This document shows, piece after piece, positions 24,467 to 33,070 of a stretch of DNA of 64,000 nt. Under the pieces are notes generated by a model that saw nothing but the letters and a program-made list of their open reading frames with translations, ran no database searches and was not told the origin of the DNA. The translations under genes were made by a program, and so were the position numbers. Location of the stretch: contig NZ_JAPKFL010000004.1 of the NCBI RefSeq assembly GCF_026262575.1, forward strand, positions 211,047 through 275,046, read 5' to 3'. Position 1 is the stretch's first letter; the number at the start of each line of letters is the position of its first letter. The stretch comes from Streptomyces marinisediminis. GTDB taxonomy: Bacteria > Actinomycetota > Actinomycetes > Streptomycetales > Streptomycetaceae.

Positions 24467-25521
24467 CGACGACACCGGAGCACTCCGCGCCCGAGCTGGG
24501 CGCCCTCGTCCCCGTCCTGTTCGGGCACGCCGCCTTCCAGCAGCTCAACGCCGGCTGCCAGCTCGGCCTGTTCGACCTGCTCGACGCCGAAGGGCCGCTG
24601 CCCGCCGGCCAGGTGGCCGAGGACCTCGGCCTCGACCACCGGGCCGCCGACGTCCTGCTGCTGGGCACCACGGCCCTGGGCCTGACCGCGGTCGAGGACG
24701 GCGCCTACCGCAACGGGCCGCCCGTGGCCGCCGCCTTCCGCGCGGGGCTGTGGCCGGTGCTGCGCGACATCGTCGAGTTCCAGGACCGCGTCTCCTACCG
24801 CCCGGCGGCGGACTACGCCGAGTCCCTGCGCACCGGCGAGAACGCGGGCATCCGCCACTTCCCCGGCACCACCCGCGACCTCTACACGCGGCTGTCGGGC
24901 GTGCCGGGCCTGGAGGAGCTCTTCTACCGCTGCATGCACTCCTGGTCCCGGCTGTCCAACCCGGTGCTCGTGGAGCGCACCGACTTCTCCGGCACGCGCC
25001 GCGTCCTGGACGTCGGCGGGGGCGACGCCGTCAACGCCATCGCCCTGGCCCGCGCCCACCCCGCCCTGCGGGTGACGGTCCTGGACCGGGCGGGGGCGCT
25101 GGAGGTCGCCGAGCGCAACATCGCCGAGGCGGGGCTGGCCGACCGGATCGACACCCGCGCGGCGGACCTCTTCACCGACGCCTACCCCGGCGGCCACGAC
25201 TGCGTCCTCTTCGCCCACCAGCTCGTCATCTGGTCCCCCGAGCAGAACCTCGCCCTGCTGCGCAAGGCGTACGAGGCCGTGGAGCCCGGCGGGCGGGTCC
25301 TGGTGTTCAACGCGTTCAGCGACGACGACGGGGCCGGACCGCTGTACGCGGCGCTGGACAACGTCTACTTCACCACCCTCCCGTTCCGGCACTCCACCAT
25401 CTACCGCTGGGAGCAGTGCGAGGGCTGGCTGCGCGAGGCCGGCTTCACCGGCGTCCGGCGCACCACCGGGCGGAGCTGGACCCCGCACGGCGTGGTCAGC
25501 GGCGTCCGGCCGGGGCCGTGA
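24463..25521 (+). CDS. 3-hydroxykynurenine 4-C-methyltransferase (SibL type)
   Basis: 352 aa. O-methyltransferase-2 fold: an N-terminal dimerisation/winged-helix part (AAFQQLNAGCQLGLFDLLDAEGP, AEDLGLDHRAADVLLLGTTALGL) and a SAM domain with RVLDVGGGDAVNAIALARAHP, VTVLDRAGALEVAERN and FAHQLVIWSPEQNLALL. In sibiromycin, anthramycin and actinomycin clusters relatives methylate the ring carbon of 3-hydroxykynurenine or 3-hydroxyanthranilate, giving the 4-methyl group. Position between kynurenine and sugar genes, with 4-bp overlaps on both sides, fits. An ordinary O-methyltransferase is the alternative. Confidence 0.82.
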   Translation: MTTTPEHSAPELGALVPVLFGHAAFQQLNAGCQLGLFDLLDAEGPLPAGQVAEDLGLDHRAADVLLLGTTALGLTAVEDGAYRNGPPVAAAFRAGLWPVLRDIVEFQDRVSYRPAADYAESLRTGENAGIRHFPGTTRDLYTRLSGVPGLEELFYRCMHSWSRLSNPVLVERTDFSGTRRVLDVGGGDAVNAIALARAHPALRVTVLDRAGALEVAERNIAEAGLADRIDTRAADLFTDAYPGGHDCVLFAHQLVIWSPEQNLALLRKAYEAVEPGGRVLVFNAFSDDDGAGPLYAALDNVYFTTLPFRHSTIYRWEQCEGWLREAGFTGVRRTTGRSWTPHGVVSGVRPGP

Positions 25522-26459
25522 GCGGGCCGCGCGCGAGCGCGGCCGACCGCGCGGCGCTGGACCGGGAGCTCTCCCCCAGCACCCGGGCCCGGGACGCCGC
25601 GGGCACCCTCGCCCGGTACCGCGCCCGCAGCCTGGCCGCGCTGCGCACGCTGGAGCACCGGGCCGACGTCGCCTACGGGTCCGACCCGGCCGAGCGGCTG
25701 CACCACTTCCCGCCCCGCCGCCCGGGCGCGCCGCTGCTGGTCTTCGTGCACGGCGGGCACTGGCAGGAGTCCGGCAAGGAGGACGCCTGCTTCGCCGCGC
25801 CCGCGCTGGTGGCGGCCGGGGCCGGGTACGTCGCCCTGGGCTACGGACTGGCGCCCCGGCGGCGGCTGGCCGAGCTGACCGCGTCGGTGCGGCGCGGGCT
25901 GGCCTGGGTGACGGAGCACGCCGCCGCGCTGGGCGGCCAACGCGACGCGGTGCACGCGGCGGGCAGCTCGGCCGGCAGCCACCTGGTGGCCATGGCCGCC
26001 GGCGGCCCAGGCGGCGTCCCGCTGGCCGGGCTCTGCCTGCTGAGCGGCCTGTACGACCTGAGCCCCGTGGTCGGCAGCTACGTCAACGACGCGCTGGGCC
26101 TGGACGCGGCGGGCGCCCGCGAGCAGAGCCCGCTGCACCGGTCGCCACCGCGCGCCGGGCGGGTGCTGCTGGCCCGGGGGCGGCACGAGACCGACGAGTA
26201 CGCCCGGCAGCAGCGCCGCTACTCCGCCGCGCTGCGCGGCGGCGGGCGGCCGGTGACGGAGCTGGTGGTAGACGACCGCGACCACTTCGACCTGCCCCTG
26301 GACCTCGGCGACCCCGCGACGCCGCTCGGCCGCACGGCACTCGACCACCTGGGCCTGCTCCCCCGGACCGAAGACGGCCGGGAGCCGGACGCGGGGGCCG
26401 AAACGGCGGACGCGGGCCGGCCCGGTGACCGCGACGGCCGGGCCCGGGGCGCCCGGTGA
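25518..26459 (+). CDS. Arylformamidase (kynurenine formamidase), alpha/beta-hydrolase type
   Basis: 313 aa, GTG start overlapping the methyltransferase stop. Hydrolyses N-formylkynurenine to kynurenine. HGGHWQ in LLVFVHGGHWQESGKED is the oxyanion motif of BNA7-type formamidases, the nucleophile is in GSSAGSHLVAMAA, and the His is in VVDDRDHFDLP. SPSTRARDAAGTLARYRARS at the N-terminus also recalls the family. The last 40 residues are a disordered acidic/Gly tail. It supplies the step between tryptophan dioxygenase and the 3-monooxygenase. Confidence 0.85.
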   Translation: MSGPRASAADRAALDRELSPSTRARDAAGTLARYRARSLAALRTLEHRADVAYGSDPAERLHHFPPRRPGAPLLVFVHGGHWQESGKEDACFAAPALVAAGAGYVALGYGLAPRRRLAELTASVRRGLAWVTEHAAALGGQRDAVHAAGSSAGSHLVAMAAGGPGGVPLAGLCLLSGLYDLSPVVGSYVNDALGLDAAGAREQSPLHRSPPRAGRVLLARGRHETDEYARQQRRYSAALRGGGRPVTELVVDDRDHFDLPLDLGDPATPLGRTALDHLGLLPRTEDGREPDAGAETADAGRPGDRDGRARGAR

Positions 26460-26488
26460 CCGGTACGACGGAAACAGGAGGGTGCCGC

Positions 26489-27109
26489 ATGCACGCACGG
26501 GAACTCGGCGTCGCCGGGGCCCTGGAGATCACCCCGCCGGTCCACCCGGACCGGCGGGGGACGTTCTGCCCGGTGTACCAGGAGGCGGACTACGCGGCGG
26601 TGCTGGACGGGCCGCCCTTCCGCGTCGCGCGCACCGCGCTGAGCGTCAACCACAGCGGGGTGGCGCGCGGCGTCCACTACCCGCGCCCCGGGTCGGACAC
26701 CGCCAAGGTCGTCCTGTGCGCGGCGGGCACGGCGCTGGACCTGGTGGTGGACGTGCGGGTCGGCTCCCCCACGTTCGGCCGCTGGGACGCCGTCCGCCTC
26801 CGGCCGGACCGGCCGCGCGCCGTGTACTGCCCGCCGGGCGTGGGCCACGCCTTCGTCGCCGAGGCGGCGGGCACGGTCGTGGTCTACCTGCTGTCCACCC
26901 CGTACCGGCCGGAGGACGAAGGGGCCGTCTCCCTGAGCGATCCCGCGCTCGGGCTGCCCCTGCCGCGCGGCGGCGAGCCGGTCGTCTCCGACCGGGACCT
27001 GGCCGCGCCCGCGCTGGCGGAGGCGCTCGACCGCGGGCTGCTGCCGCACTACCGACCGGACGACGGCGGCGGCGCCGGGGGCCACAGTCGAAGGAGGACT
27101 GAGACGTGA
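26489..27109 (+). CDS. dTDP-4-keto-6-deoxyhexose 3,5-epimerase (RmlC-like)
   Basis: 206 aa; ATG 26489 after ACAGGAGGG is chosen over the GTG at 26456. Cupin epimerase: HPDRRGTFCPVYQEADYAAVLDGPPFRVARTALSVNHSGVARGVHYP holds the catalytic His of the family in GVHYP, and CPPGVGHAFVAEAAGTVVVYLLSTPY the second metal-free cupin half. In deoxysugar clusters such proteins epimerise C3/C5 or C5 only. In a D-sugar pathway such as that proposed for sibirosamine its need is not obvious, so the sugar stereochemistry is open. Overlaps rmlA by 4 bp. Confidence 0.85.
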   Translation: MHARELGVAGALEITPPVHPDRRGTFCPVYQEADYAAVLDGPPFRVARTALSVNHSGVARGVHYPRPGSDTAKVVLCAAGTALDLVVDVRVGSPTFGRWDAVRLRPDRPRAVYCPPGVGHAFVAEAAGTVVVYLLSTPYRPEDEGAVSLSDPALGLPLPRGGEPVVSDRDLAAPALAEALDRGLLPHYRPDDGGGAGGHSRRRTET

Positions 27110-28071
27110 AGGGCATCATCATGGCCGGCGGGTCGGGCAGCCGGCTCAAACCCCTGACCGGCGTGGTCTCCAAGCAACTGCTCCCGGTCTACAACAAGCC
27201 GATGATCTACTACCCGCTCTCGGTCCTCATGCTGGCCGGGATCCGGGACATCCTCGTCATCTCCTCGCCCGGCCACCTGCCCCTGTTCCGCTCCCTGCTG
27301 GGCGACGGCAGCCGGCTGGGCCTGCGGCTGGACTACGCCGAGCAGGAGCGTCCCGGCGGCATCGCCGAGGCCTTCCTGATCGGCGCCGACCACATCGGGG
27401 ACGACTCCGTCTCGCTGGTCCTGGGCGACAACCTCTTCCACGGCCCCGGCTTCTCCGCGCTGCTGCGCGACCGGGCCCGGCGGCTGACGGGCTGCACCGT
27501 CTTCGGCTACCCGGTGCGCGACCCGCAGCGCTACGGCGTCGCCGAGGTGGACCGCTCCGGGCGGCTGCTGGGCATCGAGGAGAAGCCGCGCCGCCCGCGC
27601 TCCGAACTGGCCGTCACCGGCCTGTACATGTACGACAACGACGTGGTCCGCATCGCCCGGGGGCTGACCCCCTCGGCCCGCGGCGAGCTGGAGGTCACCG
27701 ACATCAACCAGGTCTACCTGGAGCGCGGCAGCGCCGAACTGGTGCCGCTGGGCCGGGGGTTCGTCTGGCTGGACACCGGCACGCACGACGCCCTGCTGGA
27801 AGCCGGGCAGTACGTGCAGATCCTGGAGCAGCGCCAGAGCGTGCGCATCGCCTGCGTCGAGGAGATCGCCTACCGCATGGGCTTCATCGGGGCCGACGAG
27901 CTGGTGCGGCTGGGCCGGGACCACGACCACACCGACTACGGCACCTACCTGGTCGACCTCGCCCGGCGGGCGGAGGGGGAGCCCGGGCGCGTCCCCGACG
28001 TCCCGCCGCCCGAGTTCGCCGCCGACCCCGCCGGACTGCCGTCCCTGACCTCCCCCGCGCCGGGGCAGTAA
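27106..28071 (+). CDS. rmlA: Glucose-1-phosphate thymidylyltransferase
   Basis: 321 aa, GTG start. Nucleotidyltransferase signature GIIMAGGSGSRLKPLTGVVSKQLLPVYNKPMIYYPLSVLMLAGI, Mg-binding VLGDNLFHG, GVAEVDRSGRLLGIEEKP, LAVTGLYMYDN, GFVWLDTGTHDALLEAG. Makes dTDP-glucose, first step of the deoxysugar branch. About 30 residues longer at the C-terminus than typical RmlA (Pro-rich tail). The companion 4,6-dehydratase is 14.5 kb away at the right edge of the cluster. Confidence 0.93.
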   Translation: MKGIIMAGGSGSRLKPLTGVVSKQLLPVYNKPMIYYPLSVLMLAGIRDILVISSPGHLPLFRSLLGDGSRLGLRLDYAEQERPGGIAEAFLIGADHIGDDSVSLVLGDNLFHGPGFSALLRDRARRLTGCTVFGYPVRDPQRYGVAEVDRSGRLLGIEEKPRRPRSELAVTGLYMYDNDVVRIARGLTPSARGELEVTDINQVYLERGSAELVPLGRGFVWLDTGTHDALLEAGQYVQILEQRQSVRIACVEEIAYRMGFIGADELVRLGRDHDHTDYGTYLVDLARRAEGEPGRVPDVPPPEFAADPAGLPSLTSPAPGQ

Positions 28072-28081
28072 GGAGCTGACC

Positions 28082-29263
28082 ATGCGCTACCTGTTCACGT
28101 CGATGCCCGTCTCCTCCCACCTGATGCCGCTGGTCCCGCTGGCGCACGCCGCCCAGGCCGCGGGCCACGAGGTGCTGGTGGCCACCTGCGGACCCGCGCG
28201 GCGCACGGCGGTCGCGGCGGGCCTGGTGACCGCCGAGGCCGGCGCGGCCCGGCAGGCCCGGCAGCCCTACGACGACCTGCTGCGCACGCTGGAGCGGGCC
28301 GGGGCCGGGTCAGCGCCGGACGACGCCACCTCCCTGGCCGTGCACGGCCGCGCGTTCGGGGAGGTGGGCGCCCGGATGCTGGACGACCTGGTGCACATCG
28401 CCCGCACCTGGGGCGCCGACGCCGTGGTCTACCCCGGCATCCACTCCGCCGCTCTGGTGGCGGCGCGCGCCGCGGGCGTCCCGGCGGTGCTGCACGGGTA
28501 CGGGACGCCGCTGCCCACCTTCGGCCCGGCACTGGACCACCTCGCGCCGCACGCCGCCCGCGCCGGAGTGGACAAGGTGACGGAGGCGGAGATCGAGATC
28601 GACGTCCTGCCCCCGTCCCTGGCCAACTTCACCGACGTGCCCACCGACATCGGCCGCCCCGCGCACCACCTGGCGATGCGCTACGGCTGCTTCAACAACG
28701 GCGGCACGCTGCCGCACTGGGCGCTGCGGCCGGGCGAGGTCCCGCGCGTGGTGGCCACCTGCGGGTCCTCGGCGGCCATGACCCGCGACGGCGCGCTCTA
28801 CCGCGACATCGTCCACGCCACCGGGGAGCTGGGCGCGGAGCTGGTGCTGCTCACCGCCGACGCCGAACTGCCGAAGCTGCCCGCGGCGCTCCCCCCGCAC
28901 GTGCGGCCCGAGCGCTGGGTGCCGCTGCGCGCCCTGCTGGACGGCTGCGACGCGATCGTCCACCACGGCGGGTCGGGCACCGTGCTCAGCTCGTTCGCCG
29001 CCGGGGTGCCGCAGGTCTCGCTGCCGATGCCGGGCACGGTCAACGTCAGCAACGCCCGCACGGTGGCCGACCGGGGCGCCGGGCGGACCCTGGACATCGA
29101 CGCGGACGGCCCCGGCGCGGTCACCGACGCGCTGCGCGAGGTGCTGCGCGACCCCGCGCCCCGGCGGGCGAGCCGGGAGGTCGCCGCCGAGATGGCGGCG
29201 ATGCCCGCGCCCGCCGAGGTCGTCGCCCGCGTCGGTGACCTGGTGGCCGGCGGACGCGGGTGA
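28082..29263 (+). CDS. GT-B glycosyltransferase (SibH type)
   Basis: 393 aa; AAGGAG before ATG 28082. GT1 family like macrolide and aureolic acid glycosyltransferases: N-terminal YLFTSMPVSSHLMPLVPLAHAAQAAGHEVLVATCG, DAVVYPGIHSAALVAARAAGVPAVLHGYG, and the donor site block ALLDGCDAIVHHGGSGTVLSSFAAGVPQVSLP with HHGGSGT. It should transfer the sibirosamine-like sugar to a phenol of the PBD aromatic ring. No auxiliary P450-like activator of the DesVIII kind is found in the window. Confidence 0.9.
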   Translation: MRYLFTSMPVSSHLMPLVPLAHAAQAAGHEVLVATCGPARRTAVAAGLVTAEAGAARQARQPYDDLLRTLERAGAGSAPDDATSLAVHGRAFGEVGARMLDDLVHIARTWGADAVVYPGIHSAALVAARAAGVPAVLHGYGTPLPTFGPALDHLAPHAARAGVDKVTEAEIEIDVLPPSLANFTDVPTDIGRPAHHLAMRYGCFNNGGTLPHWALRPGEVPRVVATCGSSAAMTRDGALYRDIVHATGELGAELVLLTADAELPKLPAALPPHVRPERWVPLRALLDGCDAIVHHGGSGTVLSSFAAGVPQVSLPMPGTVNVSNARTVADRGAGRTLDIDADGPGAVTDALREVLRDPAPRRASREVAAEMAAMPAPAEVVARVGDLVAGGRG

Positions 29264-29321
29264 GCCGCGCACACCCCGCGACCGGCCCGGGCCGGCACCC
29301 GACGACCGAGGAGGAACAGCC

Positions 29322-30431
29322 GTGAGGATCGCTGTCGTGGGCGGTGGCCCGGCGGGGCTGGCCGTCGCCGCGTTCGCCCGGCTGGCCGACCCGTCGGCCG
29401 ACGTCACGGTGTGGGAGCACCGCCGGGGTGAGGACACCTACGGCTTCGGCGTCATCCTGCCGCCCGCCGCGCTGGAGACGGTCCACCGCGCCGACCCGCC
29501 GCTGGCCGACGCGCTGGCCGCCCGGCTGACGGCGTGGGACGAGATCACCGTGCACCGCCACGGCGGGTCCCGCACCTCCCGGGCGCCCCGCCTGGGCGCG
29601 GTGGGCCGCCGGGACCTGCTGCGGGTGCTGCGGCACCGCTGCGCGGAGCTGGGCGTGCGGCTGCGCCAGGGCGCCGCCGCCCCGGACACCGCCGCGCTCG
29701 CCGCCGGGCACGACGTGGTGGTGGCCGCCGACGGCGCCCGTTCGGCCATCCGGACCGCGCTGGCCGACCGGCTGGGCACCACCACGGAGCCGCTGGCCCC
29801 CGACTACCTCTGGCTCGGCGCGGAACGGGCCGCCGACTCGCTCGCCTTCCTCGTCGCCGACACGCCGCGGGGCCCGGTGACCGCGCACACCTACCCCTAC
29901 GGCCAAGGCCGCAGCACCTTTCTGGTGGAGGCCGCGCACCGCCCGGACACCGACGCGCTGGCCCGGCTCTTCGCCGAGCCGCTGGGCGGCGCGCGGCTGC
30001 TGGCGAACGGCTCGCGCTGGAGCCGCTTCCGCCAGGTGCGCAACACCGCCTGGTCCAGCGGCAACGTGGTGCTGGTCGGGGACGCGGCGCACACCGCGCA
30101 CTACTCGATCGGGTCCGGCACCCGGCTCGCGCTCGACGACGCGGCCGCGCTGGTGGCCGCCCTGCGCACCGAGCCCTCGGTCCCGGCCGCGCTCGCGGCG
30201 TACGAGGCGGCCCGCCGCCCGGCCGTGGAACACGCCCAGCGGACCGGGCGGGCGAGCGCGGCCTGGTTCGCCGGCCTGAGCGGCGCGGACGGCGCGTCCC
30301 CCGAGCGGTTCCTGGTGGACCTGCTCACCCGGGGTGGCCGGATCTCGATGGCCGACCTGGCCGTCGACGCCGCCGACGCCGCCGACGCCGCCGGAGCGCC
30401 GTCGGCGGGCACAGTGGTAAGCGGCCGGTGA
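29322..30431 (+). CDS. FAD-dependent aromatic hydroxylase (SibG type)
   Basis: 369 aa, GTG 29322 after GAGGAGGAA. Flavoprotein monooxygenase: dinucleotide loop [21 protein letters not shown] at the N-terminus, [16 protein letters not shown] (the DG motif), and [33 protein letters not shown] (GD motif). [16 protein letters not shown] recalls the tryptophan hydroxylase/SibG-like group. In sibiromycin SibG hydroxylates C5 of the 3-hydroxy-4-methylanthranilate held on the A-T protein; the gene lies 2.6 kb before that A-T gene here. The C-terminus has an Ala-Asp repeat (AADAADAA). Confidence 0.82.
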   Translation: MRIAVVGGGPAGLAVAAFARLADPSADVTVWEHRRGEDTYGFGVILPPAALETVHRADPPLADALAARLTAWDEITVHRHGGSRTSRAPRLGAVGRRDLLRVLRHRCAELGVRLRQGAAAPDTAALAAGHDVVVAADGARSAIRTALADRLGTTTEPLAPDYLWLGAERAADSLAFLVADTPRGPVTAHTYPYGQGRSTFLVEAAHRPDTDALARLFAEPLGGARLLANGSRWSRFRQVRNTAWSSGNVVLVGDAAHTAHYSIGSGTRLALDDAAALVAALRTEPSVPAALAAYEAARRPAVEHAQRTGRASAAWFAGLSGADGASPERFLVDLLTRGGRISMADLAVDAADAADAAGAPSAGTVVSGR

Positions 30432-30464
30432 CACACGCACGACGACAGGGAGACGGAAGCGCCC

Positions 30465-32795
30465 ATGGGCGAGGACAGGCAGCACATCGTGGTGACGGGG
30501 GCGCGGGCCAACAACCTGAAGGGGGTGAACCTGCGCATCCCGCTGGGCGCGCTGACCGTGGTGACCGGGGTCTCCGGGTCGGGGAAGTCCTCGATCGTCT
30601 TCGGCACCATCGCGGTGGAGTCGCAGCGGCAGCTCAACGAGGTCTTCCCCGCGTTCATCCGCAACCGGCTGCCCCGCTACGAGCGGCCGGAGTTCGAACT
30701 GATCGAGAACCTCTCCCCGGCGATCGTGGTGGACCAGAAACCGGTGGGCGGCGGCTCCCGCTCGACGGTGGGCACCATGACCGAGGTGCACCCGGTGCTG
30801 CGCGTGCTGTTCTCCCGCTACGGGGAGCCGAGCGCGGGCCCGTCCAACTTCTACTCCTTCAACGACCCGCACGGCATGTGCCCCGAGTGCGACGGGCTGG
30901 GCAGCACGCTCCAGCTCGACCTGGACAAGCTGCTGGACCGCGGGAAGTCGCTGAACGAGGGCGCGATCCGGCACTCCTCGTTCGCCGTGGGCACCAACTA
31001 CTGGAAGCGCTACGCCCAGATCAGCCGCTACGAGAAGGGCCGGGCGCGCGAACGGGACCTGGAGCCGGTCTTCGACCCCGACAAGCCGCTGGCCCGCTAC
31101 ACCCGCGAGGAGATGGACCTCCTGCTCTACGGGGAGGGCTTCCAGACGATCCGCCCCGACGACTTCGACAACGTGGCCATCAACGACTACGAGGGCGTCG
31201 TCCCGCGCTTCACCCGGCGCTTCATCAAGCCGGGCCTGGAGTCGCTCAAGGACAAGGAGCGCCGGTCCGCCGAGCAGGTCGTCACCGAGCGGACCTGCCC
31301 GGCGTGCCGGGGCGCCCGGCTGGCGCGGGCGGCCCTGGACTCGCGCGTCGACGGCCGCAACATCGCCGACTACTGCGCGATGGAGATCGGGGACCTGATC
31401 GCCGAGCTGGAGCGGGTCGCGGACCGCTGGGCGGGCCCGGTGGTCCCGGCCGCGCTCGCCTCGCTGCGGCGCATCGAGTCGGTGGGCCTGGGCTACCTCA
31501 CCCTGGACCGGCCCACCCGCACCCTCTCCGGCGGCGAGGGGCAGCGGCTGAAGGCCGTGCGCCACCTCGGCTCGGCCCTGACCGGGATGACCTACATCTT
31601 CGACGAGCCGACCGTCGGCCTGCACGCCCACGACGTGGAGCGCCTGGGCCGGCTGCTGCTGGACCTGCGGGACAAGGGCAACACGGTGCTCATCGTCGAG
31701 CACAACCGCGACGTCATCGCCCTGGCCGACCACGTCGTCGACGTCGGTCCCGGGGCCGGTGCGGACGGCGGCGAGATCGTGTTCACCGGCACCGTCGCGG
31801 AGCTGGCCGACAGCGGGACCACGACCGGGCGGTGGTTCCGCGCGGAGCCGAACCTGAAGGCGGAGCCGCGCACGCCGACGGGCGCGCTGCCCGTGCGCGG
31901 CGCCCGCCTGCACAACCTGCGCGACGTCGACGTCGACTTCCCCACCGGCGTGCTGACCGCCGTGACCGGCGTCGCCGGGTCCGGCAAGTCCACGCTGGTG
32001 TCCCGGGTGTTCACCGCCGAGCACCCGCAGGCCATCGTGCTCGACCAGTCGGCCGTCGGCATCAACCCGCGCTCCACCCCGGCCACCTACACCGGCATCT
32101 GGGACACGGTGCGCAAGCAGTTCGCCAAGGCCCACGGGCTGGACGCGGGGCTGTTCAGCTTCAACGCCAAGGGCGCCTGCCCCGAGTGCCGGGGGCGCGG
32201 CACCGTCACCACCGACCTGGCCTTCATGGACCCGGTCACCACCGTCTGCGAGGTCTGCGACGGCCGCCGGTACCGGCAGGACGTCCTCGAACACCGGCTG
32301 AACGGCCGCAACATCGCCGAGGTGCTGGACCTGACCGTGGCGGAGGCCACCGACTTCTTCGACGACCCGGGCATCCTGCGGCGGCTGGCGCCGCTGCGCG
32401 AGGTGGGCCTGGGGTACCTGACCCTGGGCCGTCCCCTGTCCATGCTCTCCGGCGGCGAACGGCAGCGCATCAAGCTCGCCGACCGGCTGCACGAGAGCGG
32501 CAGCGTCTACGTCTTCGACGAGCCGACGTCGGGCCTGCACATGGCGGACGTCGGCAACCTGCTGGCGCTGCTGGACCGGCTGGTGGACGCGGGCAACACG
32601 GTCATCGCGATCGAACACGACCTGGACGTCGTCAAACACGCCGACTGGATCATCGACATCGGCCCCGGGGCCGGGGAGCAGGGCGGGCGCGTCGTGTTCA
32701 CCGGCACCCCGGCCGAGATGGCCGACCACGCCGAGACGACGACCGCCCGGCACCTGCGTGCGGCGGCACCGCAGCAAAAGCGCTCCGGCGGCTGA
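30465..32795 (+). CDS. UvrA-like excinuclease paralogue, self-resistance
   Basis: 776 aa versus about 950-1000 for housekeeping UvrA. Two ABC modules: Walker [10 protein letters not shown] (about 35-43) and GVAGSGKST (about 502-510), signatures LSGGEGQRL (about 355) and [15 protein letters not shown] (about 661), Walker B regions [10 protein letters not shown] and [10 protein letters not shown]. Zinc modules [26 protein letters not shown] and CEVCDGRRY are present. The shorter first module suggests loss of the UvrB-interaction region. PBDs alkylate N2 of guanine in the minor groove; clusters for DNA-damaging drugs often carry such drug-resistance UvrA proteins. Last gene of the kynureninase operon; a hairpin terminator follows. 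Confidence 0.9.
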   Translation: MGEDRQHIVVTGARANNLKGVNLRIPLGALTVVTGVSGSGKSSIVFGTIAVESQRQLNEVFPAFIRNRLPRYERPEFELIENLSPAIVVDQKPVGGGSRSTVGTMTEVHPVLRVLFSRYGEPSAGPSNFYSFNDPHGMCPECDGLGSTLQLDLDKLLDRGKSLNEGAIRHSSFAVGTNYWKRYAQISRYEKGRARERDLEPVFDPDKPLARYTREEMDLLLYGEGFQTIRPDDFDNVAINDYEGVVPRFTRRFIKPGLESLKDKERRSAEQVVTERTCPACRGARLARAALDSRVDGRNIADYCAMEIGDLIAELERVADRWAGPVVPAALASLRRIESVGLGYLTLDRPTRTLSGGEGQRLKAVRHLGSALTGMTYIFDEPTVGLHAHDVERLGRLLLDLRDKGNTVLIVEHNRDVIALADHVVDVGPGAGADGGEIVFTGTVAELADSGTTTGRWFRAEPNLKAEPRTPTGALPVRGARLHNLRDVDVDFPTGVLTAVTGVAGSGKSTLVSRVFTAEHPQAIVLDQSAVGINPRSTPATYTGIWDTVRKQFAKAHGLDAGLFSFNAKGACPECRGRGTVTTDLAFMDPVTTVCEVCDGRRYRQDVLEHRLNGRNIAEVLDLTVAEATDFFDDPGILRRLAPLREVGLGYLTLGRPLSMLSGGERQRIKLADRLHESGSVYVFDEPTSGLHMADVGNLLALLDRLVDAGNTVIAIEHDLDVVKHADWIIDIGPGAGEQGGRVVFTGTPAEMADHAETTTARHLRAAAPQQKRSGG

Positions 32796-32812
32796 CCCCC
32801 GACCACTCCGCC

Positions 32813-32850
32813 CGGCGGCCCGGCACACCCCGCGGTGTGCCGGGCCGCCG
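32813..32850 (+). terminator. Hairpin terminator after the UvrA-like gene
   Basis: Arms 32813-32829 and 32834-32850 are perfect 17-nt complements (left arm CGGCGGCCCGGCACACC) around CCGC, 18 bp past the stop. It should end the 13.6-kb operon and make the NRPS genes a separate unit. Confidence 0.8.
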
Positions 32851-32971
32851 CGTGCCCGGACCGCCGTCCTGCGCCGACCGACCCCGGGCCGCCGCCGCGC
32901 GCGCCGTCCGGACCCCCGGGCCACCGCCCCCCCCGTCCCGCGCCACCCGTCTCCCGCCGCCCCTCACCCGC

Positions 32972-32999
32972 CATCCGTCATCCGTCATCCGTCATCCGC
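32972..32999 (+). repeat. Tandem heptamer CATCCGT, four copies
   Basis: CATCCGT at 32972, 32979 and 32986, then CATCCGC at 32993, about 70 bp before the NRPS start. The NRPS promoter probably lies in this 220-bp spacer but no clear -35/-10 pair was found. Confidence 0.7.
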
Positions 33000-33070
33000 C
33001 ACCGTCCCTCCGATTTCCCCGCCGCGGGCGGCCACCGCCGCCGCGGCACGTCGTCGCTGCTGGAGGAAAC

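Noticed and set aside
29121..32924. 1267-codon minus-strand frame opposite the FAD hydroxylase and UvrA-like genes
   Set aside because: Shadow frame; no motifs, while the plus-strand UvrA protein has every expected motif.
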